A DNA stretch of 10,816 nucleotides from JBLHKS01 sp047620505 (GCA_047620505.1 JBLHKS010000232.1:1-10816); one strand, 5' to 3'. Shown: positions 1-7,072, counted from the stretch's first letter. Notes: generated by a model not told the origin, from the letters alone. Translations and numbers: made by a program.

Positions 1-459
1 AAGAGTAATTCGGCGTGGAGCCGGCAGCTGCCAGCGGTGAAGGCGGCGGCGGATGCGTTGCGGGGCTATCGCCCGAGCCGAAAGAAGTCGCCGCCGAAGG
101 ATGATGGCACGCCAGCGACCCGCACGAAGCCGAAGGCGGATCAGAGTTTCGGGGATATCAAGAATTTGACCGATAAACTGGTGTCGGCACTGAAGAAGGT
201 CCCGAATTTTGATGACTCGGCGCCGGTGGGTATCGATACGACGGCGTTGGCGCTGCGCTCGGCGGATCTCGATGCTTCGAACAAGACCGTGGCGGCAGCG
301 GAGCAGGATTTGAAGGTGGCTCGCGTGGAGCGGGGCGCGGGTTATGTGGCTGAAGGCACGGGCCTGCGCGCGCAGATGAAGGCGATCAAGGAGGCGACGC
401 GTTCTCAATATGGGGGGAGTTCGCCGGAGTATCTCCAGGTGCGGCCGATCATTGTGTAG
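1..459 (+). CDS. Hypothetical helical protein, 3' part only
   Basis: The reading frame is open from the first base of the window to a TAG stop at 457-459, giving 152 visible residues; the true start lies upstream. A GTG at 37 is a possible internal start, but the frame continues through it to the edge, so a partial gene is the simpler reading. The visible protein is charged and Lys/Ala-rich. A low-complexity basic stretch (about residues 24-48, with several KP, RK and PP pairs) is followed by a predicted helical region ending in SSPEYLQVRPI. I have seen this kind of tail on small uncharacterised helical-bundle proteins, but I do not recognise a function. No signal peptide or membrane segment is visible in this part. 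No hairpin terminator follows; repeats begin about 40 nt downstream. Confidence 0.6.
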   Translation, partial: KSNSAWSRQLPAVKAAADALRGYRPSRKKSPPKDDGTPATRTKPKADQSFGDIKNLTDKLVSALKKVPNFDDSAPVGIDTTALALRSADLDASNKTVAAAEQDLKVARVERGAGYVAEGTGLRAQMKAIKEATRSQYGGSSPEYLQVRPIIV

Positions 460-499
460 AGTGGTTGTCTGAATTGATTTTTCGAGGCGGTGGATCGCC

Positions 500-592
500 A
501 GATGGAGGGAATTGCTCCGTCAATTCCGCGTCGGTCTGGCCAGGGTTGATCGCCGGTCGACCGCGGAACCGACGGAGCGGTTCCCTCCAGTG
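500..592. repeat. Inverted pair of hairpin repeats with compensatory changes
   Basis: The left arm (500-541) and right arm (551-592) are reverse complements at 29 of 42 aligned positions, separated by 9 nt. Each arm holds its own hairpin: GGAATT/AATTCC (508-513 with 522-527) in the left copy and GGAACC/GGTTCC (565-570 with 579-584) in the right, both around an 8-nt loop GACGGAGC (read on the - strand in the left copy). The stem differs by TT/AA against CC/GG, so pairing is kept while sequence changes. This looks like a REP-type palindromic element. No coding potential is credible here. Confidence 0.75.
549..578 (+). repeat. 30-bp direct repeat, copy 1
   Basis: This 30-nt segment recurs at 623-652 with a single mismatch (G565 against A639), 74 nt downstream. 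It overlaps the right arm of the inverted pair at 500-592, so one palindromic unit appears to have been partly duplicated. Confidence 0.85.
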
Positions 593-593
593 T

Positions 594-623
594 GGGTGCT
601 TCGAAAGTGGCCGGATTGCCGGA
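594..623 (+). repeat. 30-bp dispersed direct repeat, copy 1
   Basis: It begins GGGTGCTTCGAAAGTGG and matches 1003-1032 at 27 of 30 positions. The two copies lie outside the MITE-like element at 661-930, one on each side and in the same orientation. Spurious short open frames across both copies share peptide-like similarity only because the DNA is repeated. Confidence 0.75.
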
Positions 624-652
624 TCGCCGGTCGACCGCAGAACCGACGGAGC
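623..652 (+). repeat. 30-bp direct repeat, copy 2
   Basis: This is the second copy of the repeat at 549-578, with 29 of 30 bases identical. The hairpin arm that follows in copy 1 (GGTTCC) is not present here: after the shared GACGGAGC the sequence runs into CTGATTTTT. This copy is therefore a truncated or decayed unit. It ends 8 nt before the MITE-like element at 661. Confidence 0.8.
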
Positions 653-660
653 CTGATTTT

Positions 661-930
661 TACCCACATATCTGGTTTCGATTTGGATGCTGTAAGCATC
701 AAGGTTAATAGCCCCGGATTTCAATCCGGGGATCAGGTTTGAGATCTGAGCGGTCTCCTGAAGGGAGGCAGGAACTGAAGCGCACACAGAAATCGGATCA
801 AATCTGACGAAGGGGGCGATTCACGCGTCCCTTCAGGACGCTTCATCCGTTTATCGTGTACCCCGGATTGAAATCCGGGGCTGTTTACCGTGATGCTTTC
901 AGCATCCAAATTGGGCGGAAAATGTGGGTA
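661..930. repeat. MITE-like ~270-bp element with long inverted arms
   Basis: The ends are a perfect 9-bp inverted repeat, TACCCACAT (661-669) and ATGTGGGTA (922-930). The inner part of the arms, 681-731 and 861-911, is inverted at 47 of 51 positions. Each arm carries two small hairpins: GATGCT-nnn-AGCATC (686-700 and 892-906) and CCCCGGATT-nn-AATCCGGGG (712-731 and 861-880). A nested 11-bp inverted repeat (756-766 with 828-838) shares almost the same centre, so the whole unit could fold into one long imperfect hairpin. There is no transposase frame inside and no clear target-site duplication. It could be a non-autonomous mobile element or a REP/BIME-type cluster. Confidence 0.7.
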
Positions 931-937
931 AGGTTCA

Positions 938-956
938 GAGGGAGCGGCTCCCTCCA
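938..956 (+). repeat. Short palindrome of the GGAGC..TCCCTCCA repeat family
   Basis: GAGGGAGC (938-945) and GCTCCCTC (947-954) form an 8-bp inverted repeat around one base. The 16-nt segment 941-956 (GGAGCGGCTCCCTCCA) has relatives at 574-589 on the + strand and at 503-518 on the - strand, differing only in the two or three central bases. It therefore belongs to the same repeat family as the hairpins at 500-592. Confidence 0.65.
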
Positions 957-1002
957 TCGGGAGTTTTCAGCGATGCCCGGTTTTGTGTCGATTGGCCAGC
1001 GC

Positions 1003-1032
1003 GGGTGCTCCGAAAGTGGCAGGAATGCCGGA
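1003..1032 (+). repeat. 30-bp dispersed direct repeat, copy 2
   Basis: This is the partner of 594-623, with 27 of 30 bases identical. Weaker similarity continues to about 1060 when compared with the sequence after copy 1. It ends about 85 nt before the alcohol dehydrogenase start, so repeats reach into that gene's upstream region. Confidence 0.7.
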
Positions 1033-1117
1033 TTGCCTTGTGGACTCGAAAAACCGGTTGTGTGCCGGGGACTTCGCGCCTTTATCGAGGGTTTCCAATT
1101 TCTTGATTCCTCCCCGA

Positions 1118-2269
1118 ATGACGATCGCCGAGTTGACCGCCCATATCGATGTTCCCGACGAAGTGCGAAACTTCGCGCACATCCCGGGAGGTGAGGTCGT
1201 GTTTGGGCCGGGCGCTTTGGCTCAGGTTGGTGAGAAAGCGAAGGCTGTCGGCAAGCGCGCGCTTCTCGTGACCGATCCCGGGCTCCGTGCCGCCGGTCAT
1301 GAGGCGAGGACGGTTGGTTTTCTTCGCGAGGCTGGCCTTGAGGTTTTCGTCTTTGATGAGACTCGCGAAAATCCGACGACGAAAGATGTCGCGCGCGGTG
1401 TCGAGGTTGCGCGCGGTCATCAGATTGATTTGATCATCGGTCTCGGTGGTGGTTCGAGCCTCGACACGGCCAAGGGCGTCAATTTCATCCTGACGAACGG
1501 TGGTGAGATGAAAGATTACTGGGGAGTTGGGAAAGCAACTCAGCCGATGCTTCCGTTCATCGCGATTCCGACGACTTCGGGCACCGGCAGCGAATGCCAG
1601 AGTTTTGCGCTGATCGCGGACGAGGCGACTCACATGAAAATGGCCTGCGGCGACAAAAAGGCTGCCGCAGTCGTTTCCATTCTCGATCCCGAATTGACCC
1701 TGACAAAGCCGCGACTCGTGACCGCCGTAACCGGGATTGACGCGATCGGTCACGCGGTCGAAACGGCGGTCTGCAACAAGCGTTCGGAGACCTCGCTCGC
1801 CTACTCTCGGATTGCGTTTCGGATGCTCGACGAAGGGTTTCAGCTCGTTTGTGATTCGCCTGAAGATCTCGAAGCTCGTGCGCGGATGCAGCTCGGCGCG
1901 GCTTACGCGGGCACGGCAATCGAAAACAGCATGCTGGGCGCTGCGCATTCCTGCGCCAACCCGTTAACGGCAAACTTCGGCGTGATTCACGGGCAGGCGG
2001 TCGGGATAATGCTTCCGCACGTGATTCGATGGAATCGGCGTGACTCGGAAGCTGCGAAAATCTACGATCGTTTGGCCTCAAACCTGGATTCCAGAATCGA
2101 GCAGCTGCTGAGCGGAGCCGGAATGAAATCGAAGCTTTCCGATTGCGATGTGACCGCTGAGTCGATCCCGAAAATGGCCGCTGAAGCCGCCGAACAGTGG
2201 ACGGCGAACTTCAATCCGGTGCCGCTTACCGCTTCGGATTTCGAAGAGTTGTATCGATCTGCCTTGTAG
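1118..2269 (+). CDS. Iron-containing (group III) alcohol dehydrogenase
   Basis: The 383-residue protein, near the usual family length of about 380-390, would catalyse NAD(P)-dependent interconversion of an alcohol and an aldehyde or ketone in the cytoplasm. The nucleotide-binding glycine motif GLGGGSSLDTAKG is at residues 108-120, followed by PTTSGTGSE at 151-159. The four metal ligands of the family are present with correct spacing: D208 and H212 in GIDAIGHAVE, H277 in AAHS, and H291 in HGQAVG (14 residues after H277). I chose the ATG at 1118 because the frame is open further upstream (GTG/ATG near 983) only by running through the intergenic repeats, and the family's N-terminal strand begins shortly after this ATG. 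No Shine-Dalgarno sequence is visible. The substrate cannot be read from sequence. The next gene follows after 60 nt and may be co-transcribed. Confidence 0.93.
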   Translation: MTIAELTAHIDVPDEVRNFAHIPGGEVVFGPGALAQVGEKAKAVGKRALLVTDPGLRAAGHEARTVGFLREAGLEVFVFDETRENPTTKDVARGVEVARGHQIDLIIGLGGGSSLDTAKGVNFILTNGGEMKDYWGVGKATQPMLPFIAIPTTSGTGSECQSFALIADEATHMKMACGDKKAAAVVSILDPELTLTKPRLVTAVTGIDAIGHAVETAVCNKRSETSLAYSRIAFRMLDEGFQLVCDSPEDLEARARMQLGAAYAGTAIENSMLGAAHSCANPLTANFGVIHGQAVGIMLPHVIRWNRRDSEAAKIYDRLASNLDSRIEQLLSGAGMKSKLSDCDVTAESIPKMAAEAAEQWTANFNPVPLTASDFEELYRSAL

Positions 2270-2329
2270 AACGGCTCATTCTGGAGCTACGCTTGGTTCA
2301 TCGGAATATGATTTTAACGAAACCCTGAC

Positions 2330-3631
2330 ATGCTCTCCAGCCGCCGCCAATTCCTCACAACCGCAGGGCTGACGCTTGCGGGTTCCGCTTCCACTTTTGC
2401 AAATCCCCGTGCGACTTCGGGAGACTCCGCTGTCGAACCGGATTGGAAGGAACGGCTTACGATCACGGTCGGGCCTGACAAGGCGGACTTGGTCGGGACG
2501 AACGAGAAAGTCGTTCAAGCAGGCATCGATTGGGTCGCGCGGCAGGGTGGGGGAACGGTGAAGGTCCTGCCTGGAACTTACAAAATGCGCAACGCGGTTC
2601 ACCTCGCTTCAAATGTTCGGATTTTTGGTTCGGGTGACGACAGTATATTGGTAAAAGAACCCTCGGTAAGAACGAAGCTGGCGGCGGATAGCGATTGGTT
2701 CGATCAAGAGATCAAGCTGGTTGATGATTCCGGATTTCAGGTCGGTGATGGCGTTTGTCTGCAGACGAAAAATCCCCACAACGGTGGGTCGGACGTTTAT
2801 AAAGGAACGCTGATCGCGCGGACCGGAAATCGCTTCAAACTAAGCAAAGCGCTGCGCAAAAACTTCTGGCTGATGGGCGAATCGACAGCTGCAACGCTGT
2901 TCCCGATTTTGAATTGTGAGCTGGTTGAAAACGTGGTGATCGAGAACATCGCGCTCGATGGGAATCGGGAGAACAACGAGAATCTGAACGGAAATTACGC
3001 AGGCTGCATTTTCGCTCAGGACTGCAGTCGGTTGACGTTTCGCGGCGTGACTTCCCGGAATTACAACGGCGATGGAATGAGCTGGCAGATCTGTCACGAC
3101 GTCCTCGTCGAAGATTGCCGCTCCCACGATAACACAGGTCTTGGGCTTCACCCGGGATCCGGATCTCAGCGGCCGATCATCCGAGGAAACGAGCTGGAAC
3201 GGAACAAAATTGGCATCTTCTTTTGTTGGGGGGTCAGAAACGGATTGGCCGAAGGTAACCGCTGTCTTGAGAATAGCAGTTACGGCGTTTCGATCGGGCA
3301 TCGCGACACGGACAATCGGATCGTCGACAACGACATCATTCGAAGCGGAAAGGCGGGCGTGCTGTTTCGGCCGGAACGCGGAAAGGACTTCGCGCCCCAT
3401 CGAAATATCGTTGAAAACAATCGAATCACAGACAGCGGCGAGGCTAACGGGATTGGTGTCGACGTTCAGGGCGAGGTCGAGTCGATCACGCTGAAGGAAA
3501 ATGAAATCCGCGAAACTCGCGAGCCCGCCGAGCGGGTTGGCGTTCGGATCGGGCCGAAAACTCGGGACGTGGAGCTCATCGGGAATCAAATCAGCGGTTT
3601 TGCGACCGAGGTTGATCGTCCTTCAGAGTGA
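2330..3631 (+). CDS. Tat-exported right-handed beta-helix protein
   Basis: This 433-residue protein begins with a twin-arginine signal: SRRQFL at residues 4-9, a hydrophobic stretch at 10-22 and a likely signal peptidase site after TFA (24). Residues about 55-115 (VLPGTYKM, then NVRIFGSGDDSIL) resemble the first coils of pectate-lyase-type beta-helix proteins. Residues about 190-425 hold repeated coils of parallel beta-helix (PbH1/NosD) type, with recurring Asn/Gly turns such as NVVIENIALDGN, VEDCRSHDNTGLG, IRGNELERNKIGIFF and IVENNRITDSG. Such proteins often bind or cleave polysaccharides, but no catalytic residues can be assigned. It would be exported folded to the periplasm or cell surface. 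It lies 60 nt after the dehydrogenase and 21 nt before the DUF1501 gene, which is also Tat-exported. Confidence 0.88.
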   Translation: MLSSRRQFLTTAGLTLAGSASTFANPRATSGDSAVEPDWKERLTITVGPDKADLVGTNEKVVQAGIDWVARQGGGTVKVLPGTYKMRNAVHLASNVRIFGSGDDSILVKEPSVRTKLAADSDWFDQEIKLVDDSGFQVGDGVCLQTKNPHNGGSDVYKGTLIARTGNRFKLSKALRKNFWLMGESTAATLFPILNCELVENVVIENIALDGNRENNENLNGNYAGCIFAQDCSRLTFRGVTSRNYNGDGMSWQICHDVLVEDCRSHDNTGLGLHPGSGSQRPIIRGNELERNKIGIFFCWGVRNGLAEGNRCLENSSYGVSIGHRDTDNRIVDNDIIRSGKAGVLFRPERGKDFAPHRNIVENNRITDSGEANGIGVDVQGEVESITLKENEIRETREPAERVGVRIGPKTRDVELIGNQISGFATEVDRPSE

Positions 3632-3632
3632 A

Positions 3633-3637
3633 AGGAG
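3633..3637 (+). promoter_or_regulatory. Shine-Dalgarno-like AGGAG before the DUF1501 gene
   Basis: AGGAG lies just after the upstream stop codon (3629-3631), 15 nt before the GTG at 3653 and 27 nt before the in-frame ATG at 3665. The spacing is long but favours GTG over ATG. It is the clearest purine-rich ribosome site I saw in the window. Confidence 0.45.
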
Positions 3638-3652
3638 AACTTTGGCGAGGGC

Positions 3653-4978
3653 GTGATTCGTACGATGTCTGAGTCTCTCGCTGATTTCACACGCCGTCGC
3701 TGGCTCGCTGGCGGAGGTGGTCTCGCGGGCTCGCTGCTCTGGCCGAAGTTGCTCCGAGCACAAAACGCAAATCCGCCCGCGAAACGAGCGATCCTGATTT
3801 ATTTGCAGGGCGGACTTTCGCACTACGAGAGTTTTGATCCGAAGCCCGAGGCACCGCTCGCTTATCGCGGAGAGTTCAAAAATATTCCGACGAGCATTCC
3901 GGGAATCCACTTTTCCGAGCACCTGCCGCGTCTCGCGAAGCGCGCGCACAAGTTTAATCTGATTCGCAGTGCTTACGTCGATTCGCCAAGTCATCCCATC
4001 GCGATTTACCAGACGCTGACCGGGATTGCGTTGCCTAACGCCTCAGTTGCCAAGGTTAATCGCAATCGAATCCATCCCTCGATCGGCGCGGTCGTCGCCA
4101 GAAGTCGCCAGGGGCAAAATCCCGGATTACCGGCTTACGTTTCGATTCCGCACTCCGGTCAACTCGGCGTTCGAGTTCACTACGCTGAGGCGGGCACGCT
4201 CGGCGCGGAATTCAAGCCAGTTAATTCAGGCATGTTGCCGGAAAGCGCAAGAGCACCGTTTGTCGGGCCGCAAAGTCTGGCGGCGCGAGCTGATCTTTCG
4301 CTCGGGCGACTGGAAGATCGGATGGGGTTACTCGATTCCTTAGACGCGGTCGACGTCCATCATCAGGCCGCGATGCGGATGATTTCGAGCGGAGCAGCTG
4401 CTGACGCGTTCGATCTCAGTCGCGAGCCGCTCAAGCAGCGCGAGCGCTACGGAAATCATCTCTGGGGCCAGCAAACGGTCCTTGCTCGTCGGTTAGCCGA
4501 AGCAGACGTTCCGTTCACCCTTTTGAATTACACGCTGAACCAAGAGCGAGGCCAGGATTGGGATACGCACGTCGACAATTTTGGGCTGCTGAAGAACACG
4601 CTGCTGCCGCCGATGGACCTTGCGGTTAGCGAGCTTCTTGATGATCTGGAAGAACGCGGAATGCTGGATTCGACGCTCGTCGCGATGTACGGTGAGTTCG
4701 GTCGGACACCGAAAATCAACGCCAACGCGGGTCGAGATCACTGGAACAATGTCTTCTCCGTTTTCCTCGCCGGTGGCGGGTTGAAATCGGGTGTCGTGCT
4801 GGGATCGAGCACGAAAGCCGGTGACGTTCCTGACGAGCGACCTGTGCACTTCAACGAAGTTCTCGCGACGATTTATCATCAGCTCGGAGTTTCGCCCGGC
4901 GAATCGTATCTCGATGACGGCGGCCGACCGCTTCCGGTTTTACCGAGCGGCAAGCCGATTGGCGAACTAATCGCGTGA
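3653..4978 (+). CDS. Tat-exported DUF1501 family protein
   Basis: This 441-residue protein of the DUF1501 family (sulfatase/alkaline-phosphatase-like fold, abundant in Planctomycetes and Verrucomicrobia) carries a twin-arginine signal, TRRRWLAGGG (13-22), with a likely cleavage near RAQNA (35-39). Typical motifs follow: LIYLQGGLSHYESFDPKP (48-65), SPSHPIAIYQ (111-120), DWDTHVDNF (302-310), GEFGRTPKIN (347-356), GRDHW (360-364) and GGGLKSGVVLGSS (374-386). The His and Asp residues in these motifs are candidate metal or active-site positions by analogy with the fold; the biochemical role of the family is not settled. The GTG start is supported by a weak upstream AGGAG; the ATG at 3665 (M5) would leave the Tat signal intact. 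DUF1501 genes often sit beside DUF1549/DUF1553 genes, and none is seen here. Confidence 0.92.
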   Translation: MIRTMSESLADFTRRRWLAGGGGLAGSLLWPKLLRAQNANPPAKRAILIYLQGGLSHYESFDPKPEAPLAYRGEFKNIPTSIPGIHFSEHLPRLAKRAHKFNLIRSAYVDSPSHPIAIYQTLTGIALPNASVAKVNRNRIHPSIGAVVARSRQGQNPGLPAYVSIPHSGQLGVRVHYAEAGTLGAEFKPVNSGMLPESARAPFVGPQSLAARADLSLGRLEDRMGLLDSLDAVDVHHQAAMRMISSGAAADAFDLSREPLKQRERYGNHLWGQQTVLARRLAEADVPFTLLNYTLNQERGQDWDTHVDNFGLLKNTLLPPMDLAVSELLDDLEERGMLDSTLVAMYGEFGRTPKINANAGRDHWNNVFSVFLAGGGLKSGVVLGSSTKAGDVPDERPVHFNEVLATIYHQLGVSPGESYLDDGGRPLPVLPSGKPIGELIA

Positions 4979-5017
4979 ATATGCCAGGTTCGGAGCCGGA
5001 AGCGGGTCTTCCGAATC

Positions 5018-5395
5018 ATGAGTAAGCTTCCGATAGTTTTGATCCTGGCCATCTCGGCCCTCGTAGCGTGCCAAGTGTCCGCAAATTCGTTCACCCCGTT
5101 TGTCGAGAACATGGAAATCGGCGAAACGGCGACGAGGTTTTGCAACGTTGTTCCGTCAGGATTCGATGAAGATTGGGAGTACTTCACTCTGATCGTGCAT
5201 TCCGATGGAGGAGCGGTATTCGGAGTCCGAGGTCGTGCGAAACCGGGAGCAGTGAAGCTCGATCCGATTCACGAAGCGGGCGGCTCAATAATTTTTAACG
5301 TCACTGCCAAGCTCTTGAAGCGGACCTTTCACGAATCCAAAAACCTCGTCAACATCGAGGTCCAAATCGAGCGGGTTGAGGCGATTCAGAATTAG
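5018..5395 (+). CDS. Small secreted protein or lipoprotein, unknown function
   Basis: This 125-residue protein is not recognised. The N-terminus has one Lys (K3) and a hydrophobic core (4-17), then LVAC at 15-18, which fits a lipobox with C18 as the lipidated residue. The following QVSA gives an alternative signal peptidase I site after A22, so export is likely but the anchoring is ambiguous. The mature part is short and probably beta-rich (EYFTLIVHSDGGAVFGVRG, then IIFNVTAKLLKRTF) and has no known motif. It starts 39 nt after the DUF1501 stop on the same strand, so it is probably the last gene of that transcript. No Shine-Dalgarno sequence is visible. It converges on the - strand DoxX gene, with 105 nt between the stops. 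Confidence 0.6.
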   Translation: MSKLPIVLILAISALVACQVSANSFTPFVENMEIGETATRFCNVVPSGFDEDWEYFTLIVHSDGGAVFGVRGRAKPGAVKLDPIHEAGGSIIFNVTAKLLKRTFHESKNLVNIEVQIERVEAIQN

Positions 5396-5441
5396 GACGG
5401 AGCCAAATTAAAGACCCGAGGCGCGTACTCCAAAAATCATA

Positions 5442-5462
5442 AGCCTCGTGCAGGGCGAGGCT
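5442..5462 (-). terminator. Candidate terminator for the DoxX/LamG transcript
   Basis: AGCCTCG (5442-5448) and CGAGGCT (5456-5462) form a perfect 7-bp stem with a 7-nt loop, in the gap between two convergent genes. Read on the - strand the stem is followed by TATGATTTTT, a short U-rich tract. On the + strand no T-run follows, so it looks directional. Confidence 0.45.
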
Positions 5463-5500
5463 GAGCCACCGAACCTTGATGGAGAACTTTGTCTGACGGT

Positions 5501-5980
5501 TCAGGCGTAGAGCCCGCCCGCTTGCCGCTTCTTTCCGCGCCGCCGATCAAAGAGTCGGTCTATCGCAAGAACGCCGCCTCCGTTGAGGACGAAAAACACG
5601 CCGATCAAGAGGTAGAGCGCCATCGTCTGAGAATGCAGGCTCGTGGAAATGAGGCCGTCTTTGTCCAGACCGAGGTTGAGCGTAACCATCAGCCCAACCA
5701 GAATAATCAACGCGCTCAGCCGAGTCAAAAACCCGATCATGAGCAAAAACGGGCTGAAGAAATAAAACACAGCGACCAGAACCGAGTAAAAAACAGCAAT
5801 CGCCGTGCTCTTTCCATCGGTGTTGAAATGATCGACCAAGCCCCAGGATCCATTGTGCCAGAGGTAGGCCCAACCTTCCTGAACCTGTCGCCAGCCCTGA
5901 TAGGTAATTAGCGCAAGTCCGCTGAAAAAGCGGAGGATGAGCATGCAGAAGTGGACGAGTGGCAGTCCGAAATTTCCCAT
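5501..5980 (-). CDS. DoxX-like integral membrane protein
   Basis: This 159-residue protein has four hydrophobic segments at about residues 8-27, 61-83, 86-104 and 118-137, the usual size and layout of DoxX family proteins. The first helix carries the family-like LRFFSGLALITYQGW (16-30), and the C-terminus has LNGGGVLAIDRLF (132-144), resembling the GpGrxSLD ending common in DoxX proteins. A basic tail (RRRGKKR) follows, probably cytoplasmic. DoxX proteins are inner-membrane proteins linked loosely to redox or thiol chemistry; no specific activity can be assigned. The ATG start gives the first helix almost directly, and no Shine-Dalgarno sequence is seen. It lies 123 nt downstream of the LamG-like gene on the same strand. 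The overlapping + strand open frame is very polar and looks like a shadow. Confidence 0.8.
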   Translation of the reverse strand: MGNFGLPLVHFCMLILRFFSGLALITYQGWRQVQEGWAYLWHNGSWGLVDHFNTDGKSTAIAVFYSVLVAVFYFFSPFLLMIGFLTRLSALIILVGLMVTLNLGLDKDGLISTSLHSQTMALYLLIGVFFVLNGGGVLAIDRLFDRRRGKKRQAGGLYA

Positions 5981-6103
5981 AAGTCGTTAATCGCGAGATT
6001 CAAAAGCTCGCAAGCAAACACAAGCTCTCGCCGATTGGCAACGGGAAACGTTGAGGATCTGCTAGTGTTGCTGAGGAGGGCCTGACGAAACAAGAATTCG
6101 ACG

Positions 6104-7012
6104 TCAATCTGAATCGGTGGGCTCGTGTGAGCGAATGTCGAAAAACGCGGGCGCGTCGAGTTCGTTGTGAGCGCGTTTGCGAAAGCCGCCTCGGAGCTGC
6201 GGATGCGCCGACAGCGGCTCGAGATCGAGCGTCGTCGAATCGCCAACTTTGAGCGTCGGCTCGAGCGGTTGCTTGTCGAGAATCGCCCACCGAACGACGA
6301 CGATTCGGGCGCTTTCGATTTTCGGACCCGAGATGTGGCGAACGACTTCGAAAACGTTTTCGATTGTCGCCTCTCGATACGGCGCGATCTCGGCCAGGTC
6401 TGGAATCGGCGTTGATTCGATTAATTTTGCCTCAACGCGAAACGGCGTTCGCGCAGCCCGGGCGTCGATCCGCGTTCGAATTTTCGCCGCGTGTTTTCGA
6501 ATCGTGTCAGGATCGATCGCGTGGTCGTAAACCTCGATTCCTTCGATTGCTCCGGCCCAACCCTCGCCGAAAATCAGCGCCTCTCCCAGCTCAAAATCGA
6601 ACGCCCGAGTTTCAATCAGCTTGCCATCGAGAAAAGCCCTGATTTCGCCCTGACGAAACACCAAAGCCAAATGCGCGGAGCCCGGCAGCTGCTGAGGGAA
6701 AAAATCGCCGAGCTTTAGATTTCCCCACGCCAGAATCTCGCCGCTCGGCTCCTTTTCGAATTGAATTGCGTGAAGCTGAATCGAAAACGCGTCCCCCTCG
6801 ATCGGCTCGAAATTCAGAGATCGAAACGAGCCGTGATCGAGCAGCAATTCAAAGTTCGGCCCCAGCCGCGCCCGTCCTTTCAGCTCGCCCAAGCTGGATT
6901 CCGCCGCCGTGTCCCAGAACCAGACCGGCTCCGCGGCGCGGGCGATCCCACAAACACAGATGGCGATCAGAAATGGAAGGACTCGACGCAAAGCATCGAA
7001 AGGATGCCGCAA
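6104..7012 (-). CDS. Secreted LamG-like (concanavalin A-fold) protein
   Basis: This 302-residue frame has a signal peptide: basic RR (9-10), a hydrophobic core VLPFLIAICVCGIA (11-24) and a signal peptidase I site at ARA/AEP (24-29). Residues about 30-175 resemble a LamG/concanavalin A-like jelly roll, with FSIQL (76-80), LALVFRQGEIRAFLDGKLI (115-133), then AGAIEGIEVYDHAIDPDTI (153-171), the typical last strands of that fold. The remaining 125 residues form an unrecognised, probably beta-rich region with RIVVVRWAILDKQPL (236-250) and a short acidic tail. The frame begins with TTG at 7012; a second TTG at 6991 (residue 8) would give a neater signal peptide starting MRRVLPFL. No ATG or GTG start is available before the signal peptide. 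The role is unknown; carbohydrate binding is only an inference. It is divergent from the TIR gene. Confidence 0.75.
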   Translation of the reverse strand: MRHPFDALRRVLPFLIAICVCGIARAAEPVWFWDTAAESSLGELKGRARLGPNFELLLDHGSFRSLNFEPIEGDAFSIQLHAIQFEKEPSGEILAWGNLKLGDFFPQQLPGSAHLALVFRQGEIRAFLDGKLIETRAFDFELGEALIFGEGWAGAIEGIEVYDHAIDPDTIRKHAAKIRTRIDARAARTPFRVEAKLIESTPIPDLAEIAPYREATIENVFEVVRHISGPKIESARIVVVRWAILDKQPLEPTLKVGDSTTLDLEPLSAHPQLRGGFRKRAHNELDAPAFFDIRSHEPTDSD

Positions 7013-7072
7013 ATCCCAGACGCCCGATAGTCCAAATTCGACATTTCCCGGCTTCGTCCCATGAGTCAGGGC

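Noticed and set aside
661..930. Insertion sequence with its own transposase
   Set aside because: The unit is about 270 bp and has no frame that could encode a transposase; no clear target-site duplication is seen.
500..1040. CRISPR array
   Set aside because: Repeats differ in family, orientation and spacing, there are no regular spacers, and no cas-like gene is nearby.
449..1106. Several short open frames on both strands between the first gene and the dehydrogenase
   Set aside because: They run through palindromic repeats, overlap one another in many frames, and their only shared peptide similarity follows from the repeated DNA.
983..1117. Longer N-terminus for the alcohol dehydrogenase
   Set aside because: The extension would be translated from the dispersed repeat at 1003-1032, and the family's N-terminal strand begins only after the ATG at 1118.
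1082..1948. Long - strand open frame opposite the dehydrogenase
   Set aside because: It is antisense to a gene with full family motifs and has a basic, low-complexity composition without recognisable domains.
5489..5911. Open frame on the + strand opposite the DoxX gene
   Set aside because: The product is extremely polar (runs of Q, E, R and N), as expected from the reverse of a hydrophobic membrane protein.
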